Shown: positions 33,481 to 43,344, counted from the stretch's first letter. The stretch is DNA of 64,000 nt from an uncultured Halomonas sp. (GCF_947493865.1 NZ_CANLTC010000015.1:36489-100488), one strand, 5' to 3'. Made by a program: numbers and translations. The notes: generated by a model from the sequence alone, not told the origin.

Positions 33481-33487
33481 GGCTGCA
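33424..33487. repeat. 18-bp tandem repeat across the narH-narJ junction
   Basis: Units begin at 33424, 33442, 33460 and (partial) 33478, each cacggctgtt or catggctgtt followed by ~8 bases. They encode the NarJ N-terminus and the last codons of narH, and create alternative in-frame ATG codons at 33480 and 33444. Variation in unit number would change NarJ length in steps of six residues without a frameshift. Confidence 0.75.
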
Positions 33488-35042
33488 CCTCCTTCTCTTT
33501 TTCCGGCTGCGGCTCATAGGTCTCGACAGGTTTGACCAGGGTCGTGGTCTGGCTGCGTCCACCGAACAAGTTGGCGCGATCGTTGCCACCGTGGCAACCG
33601 TCGCCGAAACTGAAACCGCAGCCGCCTTTTTCCGCGTAGGCATCCCGGGCCATTTCACGATGGCTGGTGGGAATCACGAAGCGATCCTCGTAGTTGGCGA
33701 TGGCGAGATAGCGATACATCTCTTCCACCTGGGCCACGCTCAGGCCCACCTCCTCGAGTACCGCGACTTCGCCATTGCCTTCCACATGCTTGCCGCGCAT
33801 GTAGAGGCGCATCGCCATCAACCGCTTTAGCGCCAGCACCACAGGCGCCTCGTCACCGGCGGTGAGCATGTTAGCGAGATAGCGCACCGGAATACGCAGG
33901 GATTCGATCTTCGGCAGTATGCCGTCGAATTCGACGTGGCCTTTTTCCGCGGCAGACTGGATCGGCGACAGGGGCGGCACGTACCAGACCATTGGCAAGG
34001 TGCGGTACTCCGGATGCAGCGGCAGGGCCAGGCCCCAGTCGATCGCCATCTTGTAGATGGGAGATTCCTGGGCGGCCTTGATGACGTTGTCCTGTACACC
34101 ATCCTTGCGCGCCTGGGCGATCACCGCCGGATCATGCGGGTCGAGGAATATCTCGCACTGGCGATGGTAGAGGTCGCGCTCGTCTTCCGAGGCTGCCACT
34201 TCCTTGATGCGGTCCGCGTCGTAGAGCAGCACGCCGAGATAGCGGATACGACCCACGCAGGTCTCGGAACACACCGTGGGGTAACCCACCTCGATGCGCG
34301 GGTAGCAGAAGATGCACTTCTCGGACTTGCCGGTCTTCCAGTTGTAGTAGATCTTCTTGTAGGGGCAGCCGGAGATGCACATCCGCCAACCACGGCACTT
34401 GTCCTGGTCGATCAGCACGATGCCGTCCTCTTCCCGCTTGTAGATGGCGCCGCTCGGGCAGCTCGCCACGCAGGTGGGGTTCAGGCAGTGCTCGCAGAGC
34501 CTGGGCAGGTACATCATGAAGGTGTTTTCGAATTGACCGTAGATGTCCGCCTGGATCTTCTCGAAGTTGACGTCCTTGCGCCGCTTGGCGAACTCGGTGC
34601 CGAGGATCTCCTCCCAGTTGGGGCCCCATTCGATCTTCTTCATGCGTTGCCCGGAGATCAGCGAACGCGGCCTTGCGATGGGCTGGTGCTCGCTGATCTT
34701 GGCGGTATGCAGGTGCTGATAGTCGAAGGTGAACGGCTCGTAGTAGTCGTCGATCTCCGGCAGATCCGGGTTGGCGAAGATGTTCGCCAGTACCCGCCAC
34801 TTGCCGCCGATGCGCGGCTCGATACCGCCATCCTTGCGACGCAGCCAGCCGCCGCGCCACTTCTTCTGGTTCTCCCACTCCTTGGGATAGCCGATGCCGG
34901 GCTTGGTCTCGACGTTGTTGAACCAGGCGTATTCCACGCCCTCGCGGCTGGTCCAGACATTCTTGCAGGTCACCGAGCAGGTGTGGCAACCGATGCACTT
35001 GTCCAGGTTGAGGACCATGCCTACTTGTGAGCGAATCTTCAT
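33477..35042 (-). CDS. narH: Respiratory nitrate reductase beta subunit NarH
   Basis: A 521-residue iron-sulfur subunit passing electrons from NarI to NarG. Four cysteine groups are visible: CIGCHTCSVTCKNVW (about 16-30), CEHCLNPTCVASCPSGAIYK (about 183-202), CRGWRMCISGCPYKKIYYNW (about 216-235, with the Trp that makes the 3Fe-4S cluster) and CIFCYPRIEVGYPTVCSETC (about 243-262). AGGAG lies 9 bases before the ATG. Its start overlaps narG and its stop overlaps narJ. Normal length for the family. Confidence 0.97.
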   Translation of the reverse strand: MKIRSQVGMVLNLDKCIGCHTCSVTCKNVWTSREGVEYAWFNNVETKPGIGYPKEWENQKKWRGGWLRRKDGGIEPRIGGKWRVLANIFANPDLPEIDDYYEPFTFDYQHLHTAKISEHQPIARPRSLISGQRMKKIEWGPNWEEILGTEFAKRRKDVNFEKIQADIYGQFENTFMMYLPRLCEHCLNPTCVASCPSGAIYKREEDGIVLIDQDKCRGWRMCISGCPYKKIYYNWKTGKSEKCIFCYPRIEVGYPTVCSETCVGRIRYLGVLLYDADRIKEVAASEDERDLYHRQCEIFLDPHDPAVIAQARKDGVQDNVIKAAQESPIYKMAIDWGLALPLHPEYRTLPMVWYVPPLSPIQSAAEKGHVEFDGILPKIESLRIPVRYLANMLTAGDEAPVVLALKRLMAMRLYMRGKHVEGNGEVAVLEEVGLSVAQVEEMYRYLAIANYEDRFVIPTSHREMARDAYAEKGGCGFSFGDGCHGGNDRANLFGGRSQTTTLVKPVETYEPQPEKEKEVQP

Positions 35043-38000
35043 TTCACGGACTCCTGTTCGTAGTCATTGCCCTCGCCGTCCAGCCAGTCGATGCGCTTCA
35101 TCTTGCGCACGATGACGAATTCATCACGGTTGGAGCCCACGGTACCGTAGTAGTTGAAGCTGTAGGAAAGCTGACCGTAGCCGCCGATCATGTGGGTCGG
35201 CTTGGGGCAGATACGGGTGACCGAGTTGTGAATACCGCCCCGGGTACCGGAAATCTCCGAACCTGGGATGTTCACGATACGTTCCTGAGCGTGGTACATC
35301 ATCGCCATGCCCACCTTGACCCGCTGACTGACCACCGCCCGGGCCGCGATGGCGCCATTGGCGTTGTACAGCTCCATCCAGTCGTTGTCCTCGACGCCGA
35401 TGGACTTGGCATCGTCCTCGGACAACCACACGATGGGCCCGCCCCGGGACAGGGTCTGCATCAGCAGGTTGTCGCTGTAGGTGGAGTGGATACCCCACTT
35501 CTGGTGCGGCGTGATCCAGTTCAGCGCGATTTCCGGGTTGCCGTTACTCTTCGGCGCATGGACGCTGGCTACCGCCTTGGTGTCGATCGGTGGACGATAG
35601 ACCAGCAGGCTCTCGCCGAAGGCCCGCATCCAGGCATGATCCTGGTAGAACTGCTGACGGCCGGTGATGGTGCGCCAGGGGATCAGCTCGTGAACGTTGG
35701 TGTAGCCCGCGTTGTAGGAGACGTGTTCATCCTCGAGGCCAGACCAGGTCGGGCTGGAGATGATCTTGCGCGGCTGGGCCACCACGTCACGGAAGCGGAT
35801 CTTCTCGTCATGCTTGGGCAGCGCCAGATGGGTATGATCGCGCCCGGTGATCTTGGACAGCGCTTCCCAGGCCTTGACCGCCACCTGGCCGTTGGTCTCC
35901 GGGGCCAGGGTCAGGATCATCTCCGCGGCGTCGATGGCGGTGTCGATGATCGGCTGGCCCTTGGCCGCCCCATCCAGCTTGCGGCGGTTGAGTTTGCCGA
36001 GCAGCTCGACCTCGGACTCGGTCTTCCAGTTGATCCCCTTGCCGCCGTTGCCGAGGCTTTCCAGCAGCGGCCCTATCGAGGTGAAACGCTCATAGGTGGC
36101 CGGGTAATCGCGCTTGACCTCGATCAGGCTGGGCATGGTCTTGCCGGGAATCGGCGCGCACTCGCCTTTTTTCCAGTCCAGAACGTGAGCCTGAGCCAGC
36201 TCTCCCGGGGAGTCGTGCTGCATGGGCAGGGTCACCAGGTCGGTTTCCTCGCCGAGATGGCCGACACACACCTTGGAGAACGCCTTGGCGATGCCCTTGT
36301 AGATGTCCCAGTCACTGCGGGATTCCCAGGCGGGATCCGTGGCGGCGGTCAACGGGTGGATGAACGGGTGCATGTCTGAGGTGTTGAGGTCGTCCTTCTC
36401 GTACCAGGTTGCCGTGGGCAGCACGATGTCGGAATACAGACAGGTGGTGGACATGCGGAAGTCCAGGGTCACCAGCAGATCGACCTTGCCTTCGGCGGCT
36501 TCTTCCTGCCAGTCGACTTCCTGGGGCTTGATGCCGTCCATGCTGCCCAGGTCCTTGCCCTGAATGCCGTGGTTGGCACCCAGCAGGTACTTGAGCAGGT
36601 AGTCGTGGCCCTTGCCGGAGCTTCCCAGCAGGTTGGAGCGCCAGATGAACATGTTGCGCGGGAAGTTCTGCGGGCTGTCCGGGTGCTCCGCGGCGAAGCG
36701 CAGCTTGCCGCTCTTGAGTTCGTCAACCACGTAATCGGCAGTGGACTTGCCGGCGTCCTTGGCCGCCTTGGCCAGGCGCAGCGGGTTGGTGTCGAGCTGC
36801 GGGGCGGACGGCAGCCAGCCCATGCGCTCGGCGCGCACGTTGTAATCGATCAACGAGCCGGGGTAATCCTCGGCCTTGGCCAGCGGCGAGAGAATGGACT
36901 TGATCTCGAGCTTCTCGTAGCGCCACTGGCTGGAGTGGTTGTAGAAGAACGAGGTGCCGTTCATCTGGCGCGGCGGGCGGCTCCAATCGAGGCCAAAGGC
37001 CAATGGCAGCCAGCCGGTCTGCGGGCGCAGCTTCTCCTGGCCCACGTAGTGCGCCCAGCCACCCCCGGTCTGCCCCACGCAGCCGCACAGGATCAGCATA
37101 TTGATCAGGCCACGGTAGTTCATGTCCATGTGGTACCAGTGGTTCATGCCGGCACCGACGATGATCATGCTGCGACCCTGAGTCTTGTCCGCGTTGTCGG
37201 CGAACTCCCGGGCCAGACGAATGGCCTGCTCCGCCGGCACGCCGGTGATCTTCTCCTGCCAGGCCGGGGTATAGGGCTTGATCTGATCAAAACTGGTCGC
37301 GCCGTCGTCCTCGCCCTCTTTACTTCCAAAGCCGCGATCGATGCCGTAGTTGGCGCACATCAGGTCGAATACGGTCACCGCCAGCACTTCGCGGCCATCG
37401 GCCAGGGTCAGGCGCTTGGCGGGAAGATTGTGCTGCAGGATTTCCTTGGCCTCGACGTGATCGAAGTGTTCGTGCTGAATGCCGCCGAAATAAGGGAAAC
37501 CAACCCGGGCGATTTCGTCATGGCGCTCGGCCAGGGACAAAGTCGGTTTGATCTCCTTGCCATCCGCATCCTTGGACTCCAGATTCCAGCGGCCGGTATC
37601 ACCCTCCTTCTCACCCCAGCGGAAGCCGATGGAGCCGCGCGGCACGACGATGCGATCACTGGTTTCGTCCCAGGCAACGGTCTTCCATTCCGCGTTATTG
37701 GTCTGGCCCATTGCCCCCTCGAAATCCGAGGTCCGCAGCTGACGTCCCGGTGCATAAACACCGTCTTCCCGTGGCTCCAGCTCGACCAGAAACGGCATGT
37801 CGGTGTAGCGGCGCACGTAGTCGGTGAAATAGACGCTGGGATTGTCGAGATGGAATTCCTTGAGGATGACATGGCCCATGGCCATGGCCAGCGCCGCATC
37901 GGTACCCTGCTTGGGCGAGAGCCACTCATCGCACAGCTTGGAAACCTCGGCATAGTCCGGGGTGATGGCGACGGTCTTGGCGCCCTTGTAGCGCACTTCG

Positions 38001-38806
38001 GTGAAGAAGTGGGCGTCCGGGGAGCGGGTCTGGGGCACGTTGGAACCCCAGGCGATCAGATAGTTGCTGTTGTACCAGTCCGCGGATTCCGGCACGTCGG
38101 TCTGTTCGCCCCAGGTCTGGGGGCTGGCCGGCGGCAGGTCGCAATACCAGTCGTAGAAGGAGAGGCAGACACCGCCGATCAGCGACAGATAGCGAGCACC
38201 GGAAGCGTAGGAGACCATGGACATGGCAGGGATCGGCGAGAAGCCGATGATACGATCCGGGCCATACTGCTTGGCGGTATAGACGTTGGAGGCGGCGATC
38301 AGCTCGTTGAGTTCGTCCCAGTCGGCACGCAGGAAGCCACCCAGGCCCCGGGTACGCTTATACTGTTTGGTCTTGGCCGGATCCTCGACGATCGACGCCC
38401 AGGCATCCACCGGATCGGCGTGCTGCTTGCGGGCCTCGCGCCACAGGCTGATCAGGGTCTGACGCACCAGCGGGTACTTCAGACGGTTGGCACTGTAGAG
38501 ATACCAGGAGTAGCTGGCGCCCCGCGGGCAGCCGCGTGGTTCGTGATTGGGCAGGTCCGGGCGGGTGCGCGGGTAGTCGGTCTGCTGATTTTCCCAGGTG
38601 ACCAGGCCATTCTTGACGTAAATCTTCCAGCTACAGGAGCCGGTGCAGTTCACGCCGTGGGTGCTGCGCACGACCTTGTCGTGCTGCCAGCGTTGGCGAT
38701 AGCCGTCTTCCCACTTGCGAGCCTCATCACGAGTCTCGCCATGGCCGTCGGCGAATTGGGGCGGCTTGTTGGCCAGATACTTCAGTCGATCCAGAAAGTG
38801 ACTCAT
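35039..38806 (-). CDS. narG: Respiratory nitrate reductase alpha subunit NarG
   Basis: A 1255-residue molybdenum subunit that reduces nitrate to nitrite on the cytosolic side. N-terminal FS0 cluster region STHGVNCTGSCSWKIYVKNG (about 44-63, with the His ligand) and PRGCPRGASYSW (about 89-100). The Mo-ligand region is ADWYNSNYLIAWGSNVPQT (about 217-235), followed by MGHVILKEFHLDNPS. The later parts GRSMIIVGAGMNHWYHMDMN and YSDIVLPTATWYEKDD match the family closely to the end DWLDGEGNDYEQESVK. GGAG is 8 bases before the ATG at 38806. The frame is open 104 codons further, but that part is not protein-like. Confidence 0.97.
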   Translation of the reverse strand: MSHFLDRLKYLANKPPQFADGHGETRDEARKWEDGYRQRWQHDKVVRSTHGVNCTGSCSWKIYVKNGLVTWENQQTDYPRTRPDLPNHEPRGCPRGASYSWYLYSANRLKYPLVRQTLISLWREARKQHADPVDAWASIVEDPAKTKQYKRTRGLGGFLRADWDELNELIAASNVYTAKQYGPDRIIGFSPIPAMSMVSYASGARYLSLIGGVCLSFYDWYCDLPPASPQTWGEQTDVPESADWYNSNYLIAWGSNVPQTRSPDAHFFTEVRYKGAKTVAITPDYAEVSKLCDEWLSPKQGTDAALAMAMGHVILKEFHLDNPSVYFTDYVRRYTDMPFLVELEPREDGVYAPGRQLRTSDFEGAMGQTNNAEWKTVAWDETSDRIVVPRGSIGFRWGEKEGDTGRWNLESKDADGKEIKPTLSLAERHDEIARVGFPYFGGIQHEHFDHVEAKEILQHNLPAKRLTLADGREVLAVTVFDLMCANYGIDRGFGSKEGEDDGATSFDQIKPYTPAWQEKITGVPAEQAIRLAREFADNADKTQGRSMIIVGAGMNHWYHMDMNYRGLINMLILCGCVGQTGGGWAHYVGQEKLRPQTGWLPLAFGLDWSRPPRQMNGTSFFYNHSSQWRYEKLEIKSILSPLAKAEDYPGSLIDYNVRAERMGWLPSAPQLDTNPLRLAKAAKDAGKSTADYVVDELKSGKLRFAAEHPDSPQNFPRNMFIWRSNLLGSSGKGHDYLLKYLLGANHGIQGKDLGSMDGIKPQEVDWQEEAAEGKVDLLVTLDFRMSTTCLYSDIVLPTATWYEKDDLNTSDMHPFIHPLTAATDPAWESRSDWDIYKGIAKAFSKVCVGHLGEETDLVTLPMQHDSPGELAQAHVLDWKKGECAPIPGKTMPSLIEVKRDYPATYERFTSIGPLLESLGNGGKGINWKTESEVELLGKLNRRKLDGAAKGQPIIDTAIDAAEMILTLAPETNGQVAVKAWEALSKITGRDHTHLALPKHDEKIRFRDVVAQPRKIISSPTWSGLEDEHVSYNAGYTNVHELIPWRTITGRQQFYQDHAWMRAFGESLLVYRPPIDTKAVASVHAPKSNGNPEIALNWITPHQKWGIHSTYSDNLLMQTLSRGGPIVWLSEDDAKSIGVEDNDWMELYNANGAIAARAVVSQRVKVGMAMMYHAQERIVNIPGSEISGTRGGIHNSVTRICPKPTHMIGGYGQLSYSFNYYGTVGSNRDEFVIVRKMKRIDWLDGEGNDYEQESVK

Positions 38807-38944
38807 GGATGATCTCCAGGCTCCTCGAAAATGGGAGCGAACACGGGGTTCGCTCGGCCTGCCTTCGAAGGATGCAAGGGCAATCCTTTCGGCGACAGTG
38901 TTGAGGCTGATTTTGCGGTATCGGCAAGGGAATTTCGCCGTGGT

Positions 38945-38972
38945 TACCTCCACATACCCCCGATCTACCTCC
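38945..38972. promoter_or_regulatory. Three phased NarL-like heptamers upstream of narG
   Basis: TACCTCC (38945-38951), TACCCCC (38955-38961) and TACCTCC (38966-38972) start 10 and 11 bases apart, one helical turn each, about 140 bases before narG. The known NarL heptamer is TACYYMT; these differ at the last base. NarXL is encoded just beyond the neighbouring gene. Binding is inferred. Confidence 0.55.
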
Positions 38973-39018
38973 AAGGGGATAGGACGCAATGCCGCGAGGG
39001 ATAACATGTGCCAGAGAT

Positions 39019-40353
39019 TCAGGAGGCAGTGCGGTTGTGGTCCCACAGCATCACAAGCATGCACACCACCAGGGCGCCATACAGGAACATGAAACCGGCG
39101 CTGCGAATGCCGATCCACTCGTTGCCGAGAACGAATACCAGCGGCAATACACCAGCGAATAGTCCACCCAAGGTTAGCGCCAGCCCGCCCACCCGGGCCA
39201 TATCATCGCCATGATCGCGATAGATCAGGTGCATCAGACTCCCCTTGCCCAGTCCCATGGCGAGTCCCATAAGAACCAGCAGGGCATCGAAGGCCCATAG
39301 CGGCGTACTGAAGTGAAAGGCGACGGTGCCATGCACGCCTTCGATCTGAATCGAAAAGGGGGGATAGGAGAGCAAGAACAGGCAGATCAGCACCCAGGCG
39401 CTGACCCACCAGCGCAGCGCACGAAAATCGCGCCAGTCCGCCAGGAGCCCCCCCAGAATCTGCCCGAGCCCACCGGCCAGAATGAACAGAAGCGCCCAAA
39501 ACGATGCTTGCTGTAGCGATAACTGATACTGCGCGGCAAGATAGCTCGGCAACCACAGCGCCAGCGCCACGAAGGCGCCATAGAAGAAGCTGTAATAAAT
39601 GGCGAGCCGCCATACATGCCAGCTCGCCGGAGGTAATAGCGACTCGAGCAGGCATTGCCAGCGTCGTCGCCGAACGTAACGGCCCGTATCGTCTTTGACG
39701 TCGAAGATAGGATCGCCATCCTCGTTCGTATCGTCCTCGGCGAACAGCCACAGCAACAGCGCCACCAGCAATACCGGCAGCAGGTAGAGTTTCGGCGCCA
39801 GGCGCCAGCCGTAGGCCTGGCTGGCCAGGGGTAATAGCAAATAACTGAGACCGGCACCCAGCATGCCGGCGCCGTAAAGGCCCAGCGCCAGGCCGATACG
39901 CCCCCGCGGGCCCCAGGCCGCCACGTAGACCAGCCCGGCCGCCAGGGAGCCAGCACCGAAGCCCAATCCTGCACCCGCCAGCAGGAATTCGATATAACGC
40001 TCCGCGACACTGATCCACCACAGGAAAGGACAGATGAATAGCAGACAGCCCAGCATGACGCGATGCCCGCCAATCTGTTGCGACAACCGTGCCAAGGGTA
40101 AACTGGTCAAGGCGCCGGTCAGCATCGGCGTGGCCAGCAGCAGAGCGAAATCGATATCATCGAAACCCAGGGCGCGTTTGAGCTCCATGCCAAGCACGGC
40201 GAACAGGGTCCAGCAGGCGAACACCAGGGCGAAGGCCAACGGCGACAGCAACGCCACCACCAACGGCTGATAGCCATTAGTGGCCTCGAAGTCACTAACA
40301 CGTTGGGCCGAGAACATACGGAAAGACTCATGAGTGGTAACAGAAATTCTCAT
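39019..40353 (-). CDS. NarK-like MFS transporter lacking both nitrate-binding arginines
   Basis: A 444-residue, 12-TM MFS protein, parallel along its length to the NarK at 47468-48826. In TM2, where NarK proteins have Arg (SRIFLG there), this reads TSLPLA. In TM8 (there FRALGGWLSDR) it reads GQILGGLLADW. The first NNP motif, GAGNMGAAVTNF in the paralogue, is here GAGMLGAGLSYL. It sits 212 bases before narG on the same strand and divergent from narX. GGGGGA precedes the ATG at 40353. Nitrate transport is doubtful: it may carry another solute or act as a sensor-like relative. Confidence 0.88.
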   Translation of the reverse strand: MRISVTTHESFRMFSAQRVSDFEATNGYQPLVVALLSPLAFALVFACWTLFAVLGMELKRALGFDDIDFALLLATPMLTGALTSLPLARLSQQIGGHRVMLGCLLFICPFLWWISVAERYIEFLLAGAGLGFGAGSLAAGLVYVAAWGPRGRIGLALGLYGAGMLGAGLSYLLLPLASQAYGWRLAPKLYLLPVLLVALLLWLFAEDDTNEDGDPIFDVKDDTGRYVRRRRWQCLLESLLPPASWHVWRLAIYYSFFYGAFVALALWLPSYLAAQYQLSLQQASFWALLFILAGGLGQILGGLLADWRDFRALRWWVSAWVLICLFLLSYPPFSIQIEGVHGTVAFHFSTPLWAFDALLVLMGLAMGLGKGSLMHLIYRDHGDDMARVGGLALTLGGLFAGVLPLVFVLGNEWIGIRSAGFMFLYGALVVCMLVMLWDHNRTAS

Positions 40354-40532
40354 GCCACCATCCCCCAGCGTCAAAAGGGCATCGGGAGTAACCCCTATGA
40401 GGTAGGCTTTGAGGGTTAGCGCTTGTCCGAGTAAAGTAGTGGTTCTTTTACATCTAAAGCTCTATTGGCGATTCAAGATTGTGTCGTGGAACAAGCCCTG
40501 GCAGCCATGACAGTGAGAGGATTCGAGGGTCA
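40354..40532. promoter_or_regulatory. Divergent promoter region narK-like / narX
   Basis: A 179-base intergenic region. TAACCCC-TA-TGAGGTA (40389-40404) is an imperfect dyad whose right arm, read on the minus strand, is TACCTCA, near the NarL heptamer in a 7-2-7 layout. No FNR site of good quality was found. Promoters for both genes must lie here. Confidence 0.35.
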
Positions 40533-42443
40533 ATGAAACTGTTGCAACGCTCCCTGGTGGCACGCATCGTCGCCTCGCTGCTGGCGATCACCGTCATGGC
40601 GCTGATCAGCATCGTCGTCACCATGAGCGTTGCGAACAGTAGCCGTGGCGACGCCGCCGCCATCAACATGGCCGGCTCGCTGCGCATGAACAGTTATCAG
40701 ATCGTCGCCGCCCTGCTCTACTATCAGCAACGACCCGACACCCCCCGGCGCGAAGAGGTCGAACGATTGACCGCGCGCTTTCAAGAACGCCTGGTGAGCC
40801 CCGAGTTGACCGGGGCCATTCCAGGCGCCAGCGACCATGAATTACGCCAAGAGTATCGAGATCTGCTGACTCGCTGGGAGCAGGAGCTCGTGCCCCAGGT
40901 CAGAGGATCCCTTCAGGAAGAACGTCTGAACGATGGGGCGTTGCGCGAGACACTGGACGATCTGGTGGGCGACATCGATCATATGGTGACGCTGCTCGAG
41001 CAAAATGCCGAATCGAAGATCCAGTTGATCAGTGCCCTGCAGATCCTGTTTCTGATCCTCACCGCAGCGGTAGTGGCCATCGCCCTGTACGATATTCGCC
41101 ACAATCTGGTCATTCCGCTACGTCAGTTGGTCTCGCTGGCCCGCGAGGTGGCGCGCCACAACTTTCGGCCGCGCAGCCACTTGCGGGGTAACGACGAACT
41201 GGCGCTACTGGGTCGCACCCTGGACACCATGGCAGAGGATCTCGGCTTGAGCTATGCAGCCCTGGAAGACCGGGTGTCGCTCAAGCAGCAGGAGCTTCAG
41301 CGCAGCAACCAGGCGATGCAGATCCTGCATGAAGGCAGCCGCTCGCTTTACGGCGGCGGCAACGACCTGTGTGCGAGTGCCGCGCCCATGCTGCGCGAAC
41401 TCGAGACGCTGCTTGGCATCGGCCCCATTCAGCTTTCGCTCAATGATTCTTTCGATCAACAACCGACCCCCGTTTTGGCTACCCATTCGGCCACTCGTCC
41501 CGATTACTGCCGGGATTGGGAATGTCATGCCTGCTTGATCGAGCCTCATTCGCTCAAGCTCGAACCGAACGCGGAACGCGAGTGCCTGCTGCTACCGATC
41601 AACATGGGTAACGAGCTGCTTGGCACCCTGGAGATCTGGTATGCCAAGGCCACGCCTCTTAGCGACAGTACCCGACGCCTGCTCAACACACTGAGTGATC
41701 AGCTGGCCACTGCGGTCTATCTACAGCGACGCATCGAGGAACAGCAGCAGGTAACGCTGATGAACGAGCGCACCATCATCGCCCGGGAGTTGCACGACTC
41801 CCTGGCCCAGTCGCTCTCCTATTTGAAGATGCAGGTAGCCCGGCTCGAGCGCATGCAGCAGAAGAACGCCTCGCGGGAGACCCAGGCGGCGGTCTTCGAT
41901 GAATTGCGCACCGGGCTGAACAGCGCCTATCGACAACTCCGAGAGTTGCTGACGACGTTTCGTTTGAAACTCGAGGGGCCCGGGCTCAAGTCTACCTTGC
42001 AGCAAACCACCGAAGAGTTTGCCGAGCGCATGGCCGTGCCGGTGGACTTTTTCTACGACCTGCCGCCATATCTACTCAACCCCAACGAGGAGATTCATGT
42101 GCTGCAGATCGTGCGCGAGGCCCTGGCCAATACGCACAAGCACGCCCACGCCCATTGGGCTGCCGTCTCACTGCACTTCAGCAATGCTCAATTGCTGCTT
42201 CAGGTCGAAGACGACGGCATCGGCTTGAAGGACGACACCTCGCCGCCCATGCACTACGGCCTGGTGATCATGCGTGATCGTGCTCAAACCCTGGGCGGTG
42301 AGCTGGAATTGCGTAACCGCACCGGCGGCGGCACCTTGGTAGCGTTGACGTTCACGCCCCAGACAGCCCGACTGATCGCACGTCAGCCGGCCCAGGAAAA
42401 CGCCTCCATCGCCACAACCACAACCGACGGGAACGAGGAATAA
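40533..42443 (+). CDS. narX: Nitrate/nitrite sensor histidine kinase NarX
   Basis: A 636-residue membrane kinase. TM1 about 9-32; the periplasmic P-box INMAGSLRMNSYQIVAALLY (about 45-64), which binds nitrate; TM2 about 165-188; HAMP (about 188-240); a signalling linker with a Cys set (DYCRDWECHACLIE, about 330-343); then HisKA_3 with ARELHDSLAQSLSYLKMQVA (phospho-His about 430) and HATPase with VEDDGIGLKDD. The ATG at 40533 follows GAGGG. It is followed six bases later by narL. Its single-kinase NarX/NarL pair would control the surrounding nar genes. Confidence 0.95.
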   Translation: MKLLQRSLVARIVASLLAITVMALISIVVTMSVANSSRGDAAAINMAGSLRMNSYQIVAALLYYQQRPDTPRREEVERLTARFQERLVSPELTGAIPGASDHELRQEYRDLLTRWEQELVPQVRGSLQEERLNDGALRETLDDLVGDIDHMVTLLEQNAESKIQLISALQILFLILTAAVVAIALYDIRHNLVIPLRQLVSLAREVARHNFRPRSHLRGNDELALLGRTLDTMAEDLGLSYAALEDRVSLKQQELQRSNQAMQILHEGSRSLYGGGNDLCASAAPMLRELETLLGIGPIQLSLNDSFDQQPTPVLATHSATRPDYCRDWECHACLIEPHSLKLEPNAERECLLLPINMGNELLGTLEIWYAKATPLSDSTRRLLNTLSDQLATAVYLQRRIEEQQQVTLMNERTIIARELHDSLAQSLSYLKMQVARLERMQQKNASRETQAAVFDELRTGLNSAYRQLRELLTTFRLKLEGPGLKSTLQQTTEEFAERMAVPVDFFYDLPPYLLNPNEEIHVLQIVREALANTHKHAHAHWAAVSLHFSNAQLLLQVEDDGIGLKDDTSPPMHYGLVIMRDRAQTLGGELELRNRTGGGTLVALTFTPQTARLIARQPAQENASIATTTTDGNEE

Positions 42444-42449
42444 GCTACG

Positions 42450-43115
42450 ATGGACAAGCCTGCCCAAGAAACGCCCGCCACGATCCTGATCATCGACGAC
42501 CATCCCCTGTTGCGCCGCGGGGTCGCCCAGTTACTAGAACTCGAGGACGACTTGAACCTGCTGGGCGAGACCGGCGAGCCCGAAGAGGGCCTGCGCCTGG
42601 CCAAGGAACTCGACCCAGACATGATTCTTCTGGATCTCAACATGCCGGGCATGAACGGTATCGAGACCCTGAAGCGCCTGCGAGAAGCGGATTTCGCCGG
42701 TCGCGTGGTGATGTTCACGGTGTCGGATCACGAGGAAGACGTGGTCGCCGCCCTGCGCGCCGGTGCCGATGGCTACCTGCTCAAGGACATGGAGCCCGAG
42801 GAGATGGTGCGCCAGATACGTCAAGCGGGGCTTGGTCGCATGGTGATCAGCGAAAGCCTCACGGCGCTGCTTGCCGAAGCTTTGCGCAATCAGCGCAGTA
42901 AACCCGCCACGCCGGACGTGCACAGTCTTACCCAACGCGAGCGTGAAATCCTGCGCGAACTCGCCGCTGGCCTTTCAAACAAGCTGATCGCACGCAAGCT
43001 CGACATCACCGAAGGCACGGTCAAGGTCCACGTCAAGCACCTGCTCAAAAAACTCAACCTTCGCTCCCGGGTGGAAGCAGCCGTATGGGCGGTTCAGGCC
43101 AACCTCAATACCTGA
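42450..43115 (+). CDS. narL: Nitrate response regulator NarL
   Basis: A 221-residue LuxR/FixJ-type regulator. REC domain 10-125 with IDDH (15-18), phospho-acceptor Asp62 in [11 protein letters not shown] and Lys in YLLKDM; DNA-binding domain about 155-218 with [20 protein letters not shown] and [18 protein letters not shown]. It begins six bases after narX, co-transcribed. NarL binds TACYYMT-type heptamers and activates nar operons when nitrate is present. Heptamers near this form occur upstream of narG and narK genes in this window. Confidence 0.95.
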   Translation: MDKPAQETPATILIIDDHPLLRRGVAQLLELEDDLNLLGETGEPEEGLRLAKELDPDMILLDLNMPGMNGIETLKRLREADFAGRVVMFTVSDHEEDVVAALRAGADGYLLKDMEPEEMVRQIRQAGLGRMVISESLTALLAEALRNQRSKPATPDVHSLTQREREILRELAAGLSNKLIARKLDITEGTVKVHVKHLLKKLNLRSRVEAAVWAVQANLNT

Positions 43116-43223
43116 GCCGAGCAGCGATTTTCGTGGATACCTCCAAAAAGCAGCAGGCCATCAAAACGCTTTGCTTTTCTCATCGCAGCGCACAAAAAAT
43201 GCTTTGTTAACAGTCAGATAAAA

Positions 43224-43344
43224 TACTTCTTATTCTATCTCGAAAGTGGTATCTCACTGCTTTTGCAGCTTTTTTCGTCAGTTCCCCCCCCTATACAGAA
43301 GGCGTATCTTGCGCCTTAAAGCCTTGTCTCTTGATCTTGCTCAA
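43224..43344 (+). promoter_or_regulatory. NarL heptamer and FNR/ANR box upstream of narK
   Basis: TACTTCT (43224-43230) fits the NarL heptamer TACYYMT exactly; TACCTCC occurs at 43138-43144. TTGAT-CTTG-CTCAA (43331-43344) matches the FNR box TTGAT-N4-ATCAA in 9 of 10 positions. The FNR box centre is 59 bases before the narK ATG, compatible with class II activation and a short leader. Confidence 0.7.

Noticed and set aside
36569..38812. A 747-codon open frame on the strand opposite narG
   Set aside because: It mirrors narG codon by codon; GC-rich third positions keep the antisense frame open. The peptide has no domain and narG is certain. The same holds for the long antisense frames at 35027-36379 and 33936-35030.
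38898..38915. Possible FNR box ttgaggctgatttt before narG
   Set aside because: Only the left half resembles TTGAT; the right half matches poorly. Not enough for a site.
38807..39118. N-terminal extension of NarG
   Set aside because: All NarG proteins start near MSHFLDRLKYL. The added part overlaps the upstream transporter gene and the heptamer region.
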